Positions 1 to 12,309 of a stretch of DNA of 64,000 bases are shown here, piece after piece (the first letter of the stretch is position 1; each line of letters starts with the position of its first letter). The DNA lies in assembly GCA_033063855.1 (NCBI GenBank), contig CP093831.1, positions 16,864,001 through 16,928,000 of the forward strand, given 5' to 3'. The notes below the pieces were generated by a model that made no database searches, was not told the DNA's origin, and was given only the letters and a program-made list of their open reading frames with translations. This DNA comes from Smittia aterrima. Lineage: Eukaryota > Arthropoda > Insecta > Diptera > Chironomidae. Both the position numbers and the translations under genes were made by a program.

Positions 1-317
1 CGTCGAGCTTCAAAATGCATGAAACATTTCAAGAGCTCGCCATATTTGGAATGTGTATCTATTGCATTGTTATTTTTCGAGTCGTAATTGAGTTTTGCTC
101 TTTTCTTTCTTTGGTCATGATGTTTACTCATTTTCGAGCTCGAAACGAATTTAATGTGGAGGGCTTGAGAAATCTCGAGCGCTGTGACTAACGTTTCCTT
201 CAACGTTTGGAACTGAAACAACAGAAACTGAGGCCCCAAAGTCTCTAATGAGGCGCAACCTTTTAAAAATAATAAACCGAACAATGTCGAGAACTCATGG
301 AAACTTTCTATCAACAG
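1..317. other. Intron upstream of the first visible pigs exon
   Basis: Noncoding. The acceptor TCAACAG ends at 317. I could not find the upstream exon that should carry the start of the GAS2 domain, so the 5' part of the gene is probably outside the window. Confidence 0.6.
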
Positions 318-2783
318 ATTTTGAGATCACATGTGATGGTGCGTGTTGGAGGCGGCTGGGATACTCTGTCTCACTATTTGGACAAGCACGATCCGTGCCG
401 ATGCCGCGCCCAGCATCGATCATCAGTCGCCGCTAAGATTTTCACGCGCACTAACCAGCAGAACGGAATCGAATTACACAAGGCACAAGTTGTCTACGAA
501 AGGTGAGTCACGATGATATTTATCAGAAACAGCTTTGCAAGGAGATTTTGCAATCGAAACTTGAGAGCTTAAGATCTATTAAGTCCAACTAATGTAAAAC
601 CCTAAAGTCATTGCGTAAACTAAATAACTGACTTTACTGATTCAACGACACATTGCGAGAGAGTGAAAACTATTTCAAGTCCATTTTCCTCATTGCAAAA
701 ACAAAACTTGTGCTTGCTCGCTCGCTCATTCAATCAGATAGCAATTTTAATAAATTTTTCGATTTGTAACAACAAATGATAAAATGTCGCAATTAAAATT
801 AATCCTGAAGCGCGTGGCTTGAATCGGCGTCAGTTCCATTGACTTTAAGTTGTAACTAAGTAATGAATCGAGTAAAAGTTCTGATTCAAGTTCGGAGCTT
901 TCTAATTCAGCTCTGTATTTGATTACGAAGTCAATGAGTAAAATTTAAATGCAAGCTAACGCTCGCATGCAATTATTACTAGATTTGTATCTCAATCGCT
1001 CTTATATCCTAATCTGGGCAAGCTTAAGCTACATATTTGTATAGAATGAACGAGAAATAACGATTATTTTAATTAATGGCGATATCTTTTGCGCTTCTGT
1101 TAGATCACCGCCTGCAACACGTAAGTTTTCAACTGGAAACGCGGCAACTCCAGCAGGAAATCTACTGGCGAACAGTAATTTGTCACCGCCATCAGCACGC
1201 AACAGAAGCCGCAGCCGAAGTCCGGCACAGCGTAAAACGAACGTTAGCAACATATCGCCCGAGCCTAGTCAAGTGAGTTATGAGTTTCATTGCCTCAAAA
1301 GATCCGCCACGATCCATTTGATTAATCAAATAACTTTCTTTCAATTGCAATAGACAAATGAAAAGACATTCTTGACGGCATCTCCAAGTCTCTCGCGTCG
1401 CTCAATGTCGCCAAGCCCGAGACGATTGATAGACATCAGAAAGAAGCAAAGCTCTTTAGAGATTCCAGCGGCACACATTTCAACTGTCCAAATTCCTCTG
1501 ACACAAGATGAACCTGTGACTAGTTTGATCAACGAAGTCAAAGTCGAGAACGGCACAGCTGGAAACGACGGGGCTAATAAATACGAAAATATCAGCGATA
1601 ACGGTAGCGAGATCAGTGATGAAGGATATCGATCATTGGGACTTATCCAGTCTAACAACGCAAAGCGAATTTCACTCCACAGTCAGGTCTCGAATGAAGA
1701 CGCAGACACAAATGGTGAGATCAAAAAACTTAAATCCTTCATCAAACGATCTAAAAATAAAAATTATTCTCCACAGGGCGTCTCGATAGAAATTCACCTG
1801 AAATGATAACACCAGCGAGTGATGAAGCAACGATAAGTGACACAAAACCTGATTCGCCAATTTCTGATGAAGTTGTTGATTCAATTAAAGAAATTGAATC
1901 AAAGTTTGCCAAATCTGGAATTGTAATGAACGGCGATGAAATCAGTGTTGACATCGCTTCGTCGACTGGTTTGAAAAAAACTGGATTCTCTGAAGTTCTT
2001 TACGAAGACAACCCGATCATTGCAGCGAGGAAAGCAGCGCAATCGAGAATCCCGAAATCGCCAATGTTGACACGACGTAAGAGCATGGATAACTGTAGCA
2101 CCATAACGAGTAACGAAGAAGAATCTTTGAGGAGAATTCCCGCTTACCGCTCAGTTCGTAAGCCACAGCAACAGAAAGAACGAACGCCGTTGAAAGAAAA
2201 CACATGGAACGGAAGGTCGTCGGTATCTCCAACGAACCAAGCAAAAAAGAGACCAACAATTACGTCAGAGACTTTCAAAACACCATCGCGAACAGCATCG
2301 CTGACACGAAACACGCCGGCACGATCTTCGCAAAACTTTGACGCAAGAACTCGTCAACGATCGTCGACCAGAACATCGTCTTCGGTTAACACATCGCCGA
2401 ACAAAGCAAACATGCAATCGCCACTCGCTCAGCAGCTTCTTGAAGCCGCTGGTAAAGCAAGAAACGATGCTCAGATCTTAGGAAAGATCAAACAGATTCT
2501 CAACGATTATGCATCGAAGAATAAAATTAACGGAGACTTTGATGACTTCACAGCGACTTGGGTAAAGAACAACGGACAATTGGAGACCGCGACTGATGTA
2601 ACCGATGGTTGCTCGCCTGTTAAATCACTTTCAAAGAGAAGTTCCAGCATCTCGACATCATCCGACAGCAATCCGACAACATCGTCACGCGAAGCTCCCG
2701 TCGCTGTTATTGCACCACGTCGAAGCGATAAAGGCATGTCGAGAATTCCAGCTCCGGTTCGCTCAAACACTGGCTTGTATTGA
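318..2783 (+). CDS. pigs: GAS2-family cytoskeletal linker, 3' part (pickled eggs-like)
   Basis: Four exons are visible: 318-502, 1104-1272, 1354-1714 and 1777-2783, all with GT-AG introns and matching phases, giving 573 codons before the stop. The first exon encodes the core of a GAS2 (GAR) microtubule-binding domain, with the signature HVMVRVGGGWDTL followed by HYLDKHDPCRC. The rest is a long serine, arginine and proline-rich basic region. It contains two SxIP motifs (SRIP at 2043-2054 and 2739-2750), the short EB1-binding signal known from GAS2-like proteins. A predicted helical stretch around 2428-2520 is the only ordered-looking part of the tail. The 5' end is missing: the CH domain and the start of the GAS2 domain must lie upstream of the window. 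In the family these proteins crosslink actin and microtubules. The domain call is firm; the pigs orthology is inferred from architecture. Confidence 0.85.
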
Positions 2784-5700
2784 CAAAGGACTTCTTCTTT
2801 GATTGGATTCGGTGCGAGAAAGCATATTTTGTGAAAGCATTTAAATTAATCGTAAGGTGAGTTCAAAAGAAGCGAAACGAGTGCAGTGCGAAAGCTTAAT
2901 GTCGCATTAAGATTTCATCGTCGACCCAATTCTTACGATTCAATTGTAATTGAGTCATTGAGCTTTTCATTCTCAATCGACACAAGGCAGTTAATTCTAT
3001 TGTTCAGAACAAGCAAGGTGGCTTGACTTGTTGAGAACTCAATTAAAGATTTTAATCGACAGATTAACCGAAAGTTATTGATAAACGATTAATTGTTGTT
3101 CGAGCCTCTCAAGTGCATGCACGAAGCGACTTCTTATTGCCGCTATTAATCTCAATTACCTCAATATCGACTGAATTATGTTGTTATTGTCTCTGAATTT
3201 TTTTAATGCTCGTTCAGGCTGAGCTGGGTGGAGTTGTTTTTACGAGCAGATTTTCAATGAATTCATGAATGGGAAATTACTTTTCAGTCGATGAGATCTT
3301 AATTTACCTGCTCGAACTAATTTATTGCGCGATTTCCTTTATCGCGATCAATTTAAATATGAGAATCCACTTGCGACTTTAAGTTTTAAGCCCTCGAGCT
3401 ATCCACAAACTGAAACCCGTAATAATAAACGGCAATTTTTTTCCGTTCTCATTGCAGATGACGCAAGAAGAAGCGAAACTAATATTTTTTTAAAAGCGAA
3501 ACTCAAACATCTCCGGTGCGTAGATTGCAGTTTTACGTTTGAGAATGACAACATTTGATGATTTAATTGCAACGTAGCTGCCATGAGGTGCAGTTAAGTG
3601 AGTGATAAAACGGCGAGTAATGTGAAATGACATAATTGGAGTGTGATGCAGGCATGATTGCTAAGCGGCGAGAACGAAACGATATCTCGAAGCAATAAAT
3701 GCAAAGCATTTGCGCTTTCTCGCTTGTTAAGACATAAATGAATAAAAGTTACTTTACGATTGCCTATCAAAAGACATCAATGAGTGCATGCGATGCGAAC
3801 CCCGCCCCGCGTCGCTCTCTTTGATTCAATTTGCAGATAATAAACATTAAGAGTTGATGTTAATGTAAAACTCATTTGCCAATTTATCAGCAGAAGTCGA
3901 AATGAATAATTTCTTGAGTGATAGTATAAGTTCCAAAAAAGAAAGAGAAGAAAATATCGGAAATATAAGTTCCCATTAAGTTTAAAGCAAATTTATTTGA
4001 TTGGTTGTGTAGATAGGCATGGAATAATTTAGAGATTAGCCGTGAGACAAACGGGACAAAGAGCAAGGATAGATTAGAGATGAAGACAAGAGAAACTAAA
4101 ATGTTTGGTGCTTTTCACACATAATCAACTCTTCCTTAAGAAATTCATTACCGCGAACTGATTTTTGTAGCTTTTTCTTCGTAGCTTAGTGGCTTAGCAA
4201 AGATGGTTGAAGAGAATTGTAATGACATGAACTGATTTTCGATAAATTCGTTAGATGAGAAAAGAAAATTGTTGTTAACAGAAGCTTAGAATGCAAAAAA
4301 AAACACTCACAACATTTAACAGAATCAGGATCAACAGATGCCCGTAGTTAGAATTTTAGAAATTAAAATGCAAACCATTCATCAGATGAATGAGATGAAA
4401 TCGTAAAATGTTTCTACGAAAATTGATGATTTGTAGCCTTAAAAAAACACTTTTGAAGATCCAATATCGATAAATATATTTTTTAAAATTTAGATCCTTG
4501 TATAACCAATGTAGCAATTAGATCTTTTTAATAAACTTTCTCTCTAGAACTAAGATGAATTGCAAAAAAAAAACTAAAAAGTCTTCAGCAATATTTTCCA
4601 GAATTATAAAATCTTATTACTTCCCAGCACTTGTTCATAAGCTTCTTGCTTAAGCTAACGTCAAATTTTATTTTATTTAAGTTTACTTTAGTGCAATCAT
4701 TTTTTTACGAACGCAATTCAAACCAGTTGCTTTAAGTTGAAAGCAAAGTGGAGTTGATGGAAATTAACAAAATCCATTTAAATTTAGATTCCAAACATGT
4801 ACGCAAAACCAGCTGATGATGAAACTTTAACAATAAAATGTTTAAGAAAGACAATTCTCGTGTTTTCTTTGAAGAGTTTTCTTTACAGGAAAGTGCTTTT
4901 GTTCTCGAGAACATTTATGCGTTCATTGAACTATGTTCGGTCGAGTGGTGACTTCATCGAGCTTCGTCAATTTCAATCAAAAGAATTCGCATTTCTTCAA
5001 CAAATTTTTCGGCAACGGTTCGATTTCATTACACGCCAAATACTTGACGAAAAAAGAAAAATTCAAGGTCTTCTCGACACAACCTTGCCTTATATGGAGG
5101 CATCAGACAAGTATCGACGAGCATGCTCGTGGTGTTTATTGTTGAGGTTTCGGCGCACACAAAAAAAAGCAAAACAAAACTCTTAGAGAGCTTGAAAGCT
5201 AAAGCCTGCGGATATGTAATTTCGGAAGTGAACAAAAGCCGGCAAGGGAAGTTCAATTGCGAGGTCTTTGTTGCGATGGCTATCGATCGATTTAAAGCTC
5301 AGCGAGATTCGAGTTTAGTCAATTTGCTCGCAGCTACAAATTGTATAATTAGTAGCGGCTTAGCGAAAATGAAATGATGACAGCGAAACTTAATTGATTT
5401 TTGTGAGAAGCACAGTCGCGAAATAAATTAAAGTCGCAGTTATTTCAAGTCGCCAATTTAAAGAAAATTACTTTTCGAGTGTCGATCTTATTATTTCAGC
5501 TACGATGACTCAACGATAAGTTGCCATTGTCTGGTTTTTATTGTAACAGCAGAGCTTCGCCAAACCTCAGAATGATTCTACGTTGCGTCGAAGAATTTAT
5601 CGCAATAATCGACAATAAACTAAGATCGGCGCCAACTATCTCAAATGAATGGCTTTTGTAACCTACTTGAGTTGCTATTTTATTCATAGATTCACTTATA

Positions 5701-8700
5701 ATTTTCTTAAAACGAGTCGAGCGACTGGAATTGATGGAATAAAAAGCTGAAATTGACAAACAATGGACCAAGCAGGAGCTGTCAATAATTTTCTTCTTGG
5801 TCTAATGTGCATGGATGATGAGCGCAGTTGCACAACCGTTACACTCTAAAGCGAGTAACACCTCTCGCGAATTGCTTTCTGACACATTAATAAAGCAGAA
5901 AAATATTTTATTGAGCTCGCAGTTGCCATATTTGGAATAAAATGCGAAGTAGAGAAGAAGTCAAAAGAAGTCGTCGATCTGCTGAACTTGAACTTTTAAC
6001 AAATTCATTTCCTTCTTCTGTCATGTCATCCTTCCAATTAATGAATATCCGATCGGAAAGTGAGATATTACTTGGTTATTAATCGAGCAACATTGAGATT
6101 CGTCGTGTTTTCCTGGATTCGTGATGGGATTTCTTGCAGCTAATCAGCTGACGTTAACCTTTTACGGCCTCGACTATTTATTCCTTTTAAGGATGTCGTA
6201 GCCAGTTGTTGACAAGGAAGTTGGAACGATTCAAGATCAATCCGCTTGCAAGTTCAATGGAAATGAGCGAGGCTTAGTCTCATTCAGGAAAAGGTCAACC
6301 TTTTATTCTTTTGCCGCATTCGCACCCTTTCCAATTGATCGAAGATCTATGGTCACTCATTGACAGTTCATGCTGAAAGATCGTTCGAGTTGATGTTGTT
6401 GTCATTCCTTATTCGGACTTATGAGAATAATTGCGTTATGAACAATATTGCAAGTGATATCAGGAAGCTCAATGCGAAGGCAATGAACTACAGATCAACA
6501 TTCCGTCTAGTTCCATTGATCTTTAACTTGCTTCCTAAGGAATTAAAATCGGAATTTTAAAGCTCTCCATAAATGCAAAAGCAAGTGAAAGACTTGGAAT
6601 TTTTATTCGGAAATCAATTAATCTTCTCCGTTCTCGATTACTCTTCAACTCAAAGTTGAATGCGCTACTTGAAGCAGTTTAATTCAAGGGAGAAAGACTC
6701 ACTTCTCACATTAATTTGCGCGAAAGATAATAAATTATTCATGGCGAGTTGAGGACAAAACAAAAAGCTTTCAATTAAATTGCCTTTTAAAGATTCTTCG
6801 ACTTGTTATGAATACGAAAGCAGCAACCGGAACGACGATGACTTCATTGCACAAAAAACTAATCGGAAGATGTTTTCAGAAACATCAGACATGTCAACTT
6901 GTGTTTAATGGAAAACTCGTGTTTTTTTCTTAATTTAGAATCCTACAAAAACCGCTTCGACATTCGCCAATTTGTCGCTGCTGTGCGAAGCAAAAACCAG
7001 CAAAGCGTTTAAATCATAAGTTGAAATTCCTTGTAAACAATTTCGCTGCATTAATCGCCTTTTATTTTGCACACACAATTTCCTCCAAACATGGTAAAGG
7101 CTGTCTGTGCGCTTTAGGGGTTGTCCGCAAGACACGTTGCTTCAAATGAAAAGTCTTCTATACGATATTACGCAATTGACAAACAAATCATTTCTCATTG
7201 ATTCCGTGGACTTTGGAAGTTGTTTCGATCAACGAGAAGTTTCTGCTTTCAATCGTGCAACAATTTTTAAATGGAAGATGCGATCCCACATGCAAGGAAG
7301 AGAACTGTTAATTCAATCATCGCATTGCGTCGCTTGTGAATCATTATTTCGCAAGACCCATCTATTTATAGAACCTTCTGAACAATCAGCACATATCTGG
7401 CGATATTTCCTTTTGTGGAGTCTTTCCATCAGCCGTCAACCGCCTATCAAGTTTATTTTTGGAATTGATTCGATTCTAGAACGTTAGCGACAGAAATGGA
7501 AGGTTGATTCTGATGCTCCACATTCGTCATGCTGCGATCAACGGATTCGAGATCCAATAAAGTTCACAAGTTATGCAGGAAATTTTCCAAGAACCATAAG
7601 TTTCATGTTTCAGTTAATTGAAAGCAATTAAGAATCGTGTAATGGAGATTTCGCATTAATAACTCATTTGGCCTTCGTGATCGGCGTCAAATTCTCTTTT
7701 AAGACAACAAGGAAGACAAAGAAAGAACAACTTCATTTCTCATTGCAAGTCAACTTGTCTTTCCCAATCAAATAAACTTGAATTTTTAATGTGAGATCGT
7801 AAACTTTTAAACGATTAAACAATAAATGGAAAAGAAATTCAATTTGAAAGTCGTAAACTTGAACCTGATTAGTTTCGATTTATGAGAAACATATTCTTGA
7901 ATGCTTTCAATTTTTCGATGGCGAATTAATTCTTTTTAAAAAAGATCTTAAAACAGTAAATTTACATTTTATCGCGTCGCAGCTTTTAAGTCTCGCGACA
8001 ACTAAAGGCGCCAAAGATGCGCGACGAGTTGTGATTGTTCAAATGAAAAGTAAACTCGACTGTTTTATTAATCTTCACGGGATTGATTGAATTCGCTTGC
8101 AATGCTAATTGAGTTTGAGAGACAGTAAAGTTGAACAACTTTTTCGCAGACTGATCAAGAAACTTGAGCCATAAATATCATGAAATTTAATCTTTATAAA
8201 CAGAAGTAGTAACGTCCTAAACGTCCGCAACTACTGCGGTTGAACTTTTCAATCTTAATTGATATTTACATCGCTTCACTCTCAACAAACTCTCCAGGCA
8301 CGTATGGAATGCACAGCAATAATTTTCAGATTAAGTCGCGAGACAGCGAGAGTAATTTATGATAGTCGAGCCACGACTCATTTGGGCAGTCGCTACTGTA
8401 ACTGACCGCGCGCAATATGGTTTTGAATGAGAGAGAAAACTGCTAGCAATAAACAAAACCAAGGAGAATTATGCAAGTGAAGACATGGCGCGAGATATTT
8501 GCATAGATTTTAATAGACAAATAGCGCATGCGATACTTGAAACATTGTATGCGAAGTTTTATGAGACACATTTTTCTTTAACTGATTCGCTGCAATCAAA
8601 CAGCGCAGTCATAAAGTGAAAATAATTGCAATTTATTGGTTTTAGGTTTTGAGAGAGTTGAGCTGTTTGCTCAATATCAACAACGTGAGAAAATTGTGTA

Positions 8701-8738
8701 AAATTAATTTGTTTATAAAACTTGCTGTTGACTAAGTT
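2784..8738. other. Noncoding stretch between pigs and the OBP array
   Basis: It begins with the 3' untranslated region of the pigs-like gene. The remainder has only scattered short open frames (the longest 129 and 126 codons, near 4797-5186 and 7107-7487) with no recognisable motif, no neighbouring splice structure and overlapping frames of similar length. I see no RNA gene or repeat here. Confidence 0.55.
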
Positions 8739-9487
8739 TTATTTTGTTTTTCCATTCTCATTTCTCCGGATTACTTCGTCCATCGCTTCGCCGAGATGGT
8801 CAGCTTCGTCTGCACTTTTCACTTTGCTATGCTTGAGAGGAGGTTGTAGGTTTGGACATTTCTCCATGAATTCTTTAAGCTCAACGCATTCACTGTCGGG
8901 CTTGGATTCAGGGCAGAGCTTCATCAATTCTTGATGAATGCAGCTCAAGATGTAACCGAAGTTCAATGTTGCGCATTCAGTTTTTCCTGCGTCTTGCTTA
9001 AGCTCGGTTTTAGAAACTGGAAATATTTTATAAAGTCCTAATTCAAATTGAAAAGTGTTTACCAACTTTGTTCATCACATTTGTCAATTATTTCACTGAG
9101 TGATTTATCAATTTTTTCTGCGTCTTCAAATACTTTTGGCAAAACGTTTTTTGCATTTTCTCGACTAAAATGGCCATCATCTGTTAAACCAATTTCTTCG
9201 AAAATGCATTGAGTTGTGCAGCACCACGTATTGAATGAAGGTTCATTCGGACGAGAGCAGTTTGCTAAACAAGCTTCTTTAATTTCTGGCTTGAAAAGAT
9301 CAGGCACCGAACAGCATTCGATTGGAAGTTTTGAAAACTTTGGCCATGATTGACAGTTGACTTCAGATGCAGAGTCATCAGATGTAGCTGAACGCTAAGT
9401 TTGATATAAATATACAATAAGTGTATTTATAATTGAAATTGCACTTACGCTGAGAAGAAAAATGAGCAGGACTATCACTTTCGACAT
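8739..9487 (-). CDS. Plus-C-like odorant-binding protein A (divergent, no basic tail)
   Basis: Exon 1 is 9449-9487 (13 codons, hydrophobic signal peptide MSKVIVLLIFLLS), exon 2 about 9067-9394, exon 3 8739-9016. The body shows the array's cysteine pattern: a single Cys, an adjacent CC, a C-x3-C pair, a CC-x3-C group, then CP and further single cysteines. This matches Plus-C insect OBPs, small secreted carriers of hydrophobic ligands. It is the most divergent member and ends soon after the last cysteines with only a moderately charged tail. The exon 2/3 join is a problem: the best donor (TTG|GTAAAC at 9063) puts exon 3 out of frame with an immediate stop, while a weaker donor (CAAA|GTTGGT at 9067) keeps the frame and gives 214 residues. 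The gene may use the weak donor, or it may be damaged. Confidence 0.65.
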
Positions 9488-9833
9488 TATATTTAGAACT
9501 GTCAACTCTTGAAATTAACAAAGTAACAAAACCTTTAATTTTTGTTTCAAACATTGAATATTTAGGAAATGTTCAACACGAAGTTTTGAACCGACAATTT
9601 TTTTTGTGTTTTGAATAACATAACAATGAATTGGATATTGTACTAATGGCGAGGATCTCACAATCTTCGCACATTTTAATAACAAACTCATTTAAAAATA
9701 AAAATAAAAATTTTTATGCTTTGCAATGTGCTTTAAGATTTTATTGAATTATTTTAGAGGACATGTAAAGTAAGGATTCTGAATTTTCAACATAATCGGA
9801 TTCATTCTGGTCTGCTTTTTTGAAATTGGCTTT

Positions 9834-10725
9834 TTAGTTCTTTTTAGATTTTGATTTTTTAGTAGTGGCTTCCTCACTTGAATTTGCGTCACGTTTAGAT
9901 TTATTAGACTCTTTGTCTTTCTTCTCCTTGCGACCCTTTTTGGATTTCTTTGTAGATTCTTCATCATCAGCAGCAACTTCACGTTTAGGTTTCTTCTTTT
10001 CAACATTCTTTTCATCTTTTTCTGGTTTTTCATGGAACGGGAAAAAAGGACAACTCTTAGCAAAAGCCATCAAATTATTACAGCTGTCAGATTTTGTCCA
10101 TGTGGGGCATTGAATAGTAAGGTCTCGAGCAATGCATCCACCAATGATCGCGTTTTCTGGGTGATCGCATTTTTTGTATTCCTTCTTATCTTTCTTGTCA
10201 TCTTTCTTTTCGGTCTTGTTAGCCTTGTAAGCAGCCCACTTTTCTTCCATTTCCTTCAATTTTGCAGGAGCTGTAGCAACGCAGTTATCAACGACTGCGT
10301 CGATTGGCTAAACATTTTTTAATGAAGTATCTAATAAAAAAAATCAAATTAATTTACCCAAGCTGCATCGTTGTTGACTGATTTTTTAAGATAAACTTTA
10401 GATACTGTAGGATCAAATTTGCCAGTGCTGTCTAATAATGGCTTCATGGCACATTGTGTAAAACAGCAGAGGTCGCCTTTTTCGCAAGATTTGGAGCATT
10501 CCTTTATGATTTTTTCATCGTCCTGTTGAGGCAATGCAGGGCAGCACGATTTAGCTTTAATACCCTTCACTGAATCAATTTTCTCGCATCCAGGAACTTT
10601 CGAAATATCATACTTTTCATGATGACCCAAAGCCTAAGAAATGTTTCATTAGGAACTGTAAACAAAATGAAAGCAAATAGACTCACTGCAACTACAAAGC
10701 ACAATGTAACTAAAAAAGTCTTCAT
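9834..10725 (-). CDS. Plus-C-like odorant-binding protein B with polybasic tail
   Basis: Three exons: 10687-10725 (signal peptide MKTFLVTLCFVVA), 10358-10633 and 9834-10307. Both introns are phase 0 and the total is 262 residues. The mature part has 14 cysteines in the Plus-C-like order C, CC, C-x3-C, CC-x3-C, then C in each of VVDNC, KKC, GGC, QCP, DSC and KSCP. A lysine and aspartate-rich linker with an NKT glycosylation sequon separates the two halves. After the last cysteine comes a tail of about 80 residues, rich in K, E, D and S, with two dibasic sites (KPKR followed by EVAADDEE, and KSKR followed by DANSSEE). Usual OBPs lack such a tail. The gene is nearly identical to D (13175-14046). 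The OBP call rests on the cysteine pattern and tandem layout, not on a database match. Confidence 0.75.
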
Positions 10726-10780
10726 TTTATGTTATGACTTGATCAAGAACACTGGTAATAGGATAAGATTTGCCGTGGCT

Positions 10781-10787
10781 TTTATAC
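10781..10787 (-). promoter_or_regulatory. TATA box of OBP B
   Basis: GTATAAA on the minus strand, 56 bp upstream of the ATG at 10725, in the same position as in the other OBP genes. Confidence 0.6.
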
Positions 10788-11308
10788 TAAAATTTAATCA
10801 AGTTTCATTACGTCATAAGTTTAAAAAATTGTTTTCAAAATATATTAACATTTTTGACTGTTCGGAAGTTGTTAGGTAAATTGACAACACATTATGGATA
10901 GAAAAAATGACAACTGCATGTTTCGAATTTAAATATTAATCTTGTTAAAAAATGTAAAACTTGTGCAATTCATCAAATATATTAATATTTCTTTTTGCTG
11001 TTTATTTTTTGTCTTGTCTGTCATTAAATTTTTAATAAAAAGTAGATTAAGTTATTGATAATTGTCTCCGGAAGATTTAACGTTTGCTTGAAAATTAACA
11101 AATTGTGACCAAATAATTTAATTATCATAATTGACCATATATTTATTGATTATTGTTTTATAAGAGCAAATTTTCGAATGGTTAAACTATTTTAAGATAA
11201 AACCTCTTAAAATGTATGATGAAAAATTAAAATTTCGCTATTTCAAAATTGCACAAGAAAATTTTAGTTTATATTTCATTGAATTATTTTTTGAGCTAAT
11301 GTCAAAAT

Positions 11309-11965
11309 TTAATCATTTATTTCTTCAATTTTATTTCGTCTTTTTCTGCCTTTTCTCTTCTTAGACTTGGCGCTTGATCCTAGCCAATTTTGAAATGGAT
11401 ACCCGGGACAACTATTTGCGAAAGTCATTAAAGTATTGCAACTTTCTGATTGTGTCCACGACGGACATCGGATAACGAGTCCTCTACGAATACATTGAAC
11501 AATGATACGAGCTTCGGTAGAAGCACAGCTTTTCATTTTTTCACCTTGCTTTTCCATTTTTCCAGGAGCTGCTGTAACGCAATCATCAATGATTGAGTCG
11601 ATTGGCTAAATGAGTGTGTTGTAAATATCGTGAAATTAATTTGTCTCAAATGAATTCACCCAAGAATCATCGCCGTTGACTGAGTTCAGAATAAACTCTT
11701 TAGTTGCATCTCGGTCAAATTTGCTGTTACTGCCAATGAACGATTTGATGCAACATTCGGATACACAGCAGAAATCGCCCTTCTCACAAGACTTCTTGCA
11801 TACCCTTGATTCCCTTATATTTTCCATTTTCGGCCAAGTTTTGCAGCAAGTCTCAATTTTAATGTTTTCGAATGAACTTGCTTCCTCGCATCCAGGAACC
11901 TTCGAATGATTATGTTTCTTTCCATTTATAATTACAATCAGTAACGCAACTAAAAGTGCTCTCAT
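11309..11965 (-). CDS. Plus-C-like odorant-binding protein C, intron 1 lost
   Basis: Two exons: 11660-11965 and 11309-11605, giving 200 residues. I chose the ATG at 11963-11965 rather than 11969-11971. From there the signal peptide MRALLVALLIVII is exactly 13 codons, the length of exon 1 in the other genes, and it runs without interruption into the mature sequence beginning NGKKHNHSK. The intron found at this point in the rest of the array is therefore precisely absent. The cysteine frame is kept, with an extra adjacent pair in SECCIKS. The tail after the last cysteine is short and basic (SKKRKGRKRRNK) and lacks the KR-acidic motif of B, D, E, F and G. Family assignment is as for B. Confidence 0.72.
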
Positions 11966-12011
11966 ATCCATGGTTTACCCGCACTGATAGACGATAAATG
12001 AAAAACTTCGG

Positions 12012-12019
12012 ATTTTATA
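12012..12019 (-). promoter_or_regulatory. Probable TATA box of OBP C
   Basis: CTATAAAA-type sequence on the minus strand, about 47 bp upstream of the chosen start at 11965. Confidence 0.45.
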
Positions 12020-12309
12020 GAAAAGTAATTCCAACATTTGTCATCGTTTTTATAGGAAAAAAATCTTTTCAGTTTGAAAACAACCAATTTAATCACAGGT
12101 GCTATTATGAATATTTTTTGGCATGAAAGTATCGAATATATAAAATAGAAAGAGAGAGTACCGGTCACAGGCGACCTAGTTGAAAGCTTTTTCGATAATT
12201 CTTTCTATTTCCCTGAATAATTTTTGGCTAAAAACTTTCGTTGGATACAATTTTAAATAAGAACTTTCCTTGGAAATTTTGAACCGAATTTTTTTTTGTG
12301 TTTTGAATA

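Larger units (their letters stand above)
9585..11370. repeat. Segmental duplication, source copy (gene B plus part of gene C)
   Basis: This stretch, from the poly-T run TTTGAACCGA... downstream of B to the tail of exon 3 of C, is matched by 12281-16087 once the two transposons there are removed. Landmarks shared by both copies are the TTGAACCG/TTTTTTGTGTTTTGAATA run, the ATGAATTGGATAT and GAGGATCTCACAATC sequences, the whole of B/D, the AACAAATTG site and the tail end TAGACTTGG. Confidence 0.8.

Noticed and set aside
4797..5377. Two overlapping plus-strand open frames of 129 and 84 codons
   Set aside because: They overlap each other in different frames, have no recognisable motif and no splice context. 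A third frame on the other strand covers the same DNA. Likely chance.
7107..7487. 126-codon plus-strand open frame
   Set aside because: No motif, no signal peptide, no promoter or poly(A) context, and a length that AT-moderate DNA yields by chance over 6 kb.
9749..10063. Lysine/arginine-rich minus-strand frame resembling a basic peptide, repeated at 12970-13398
   Set aside because: It is the other reading frame of the OBP B and D tails and is explained by the repetitive AAG/GAA codons there.
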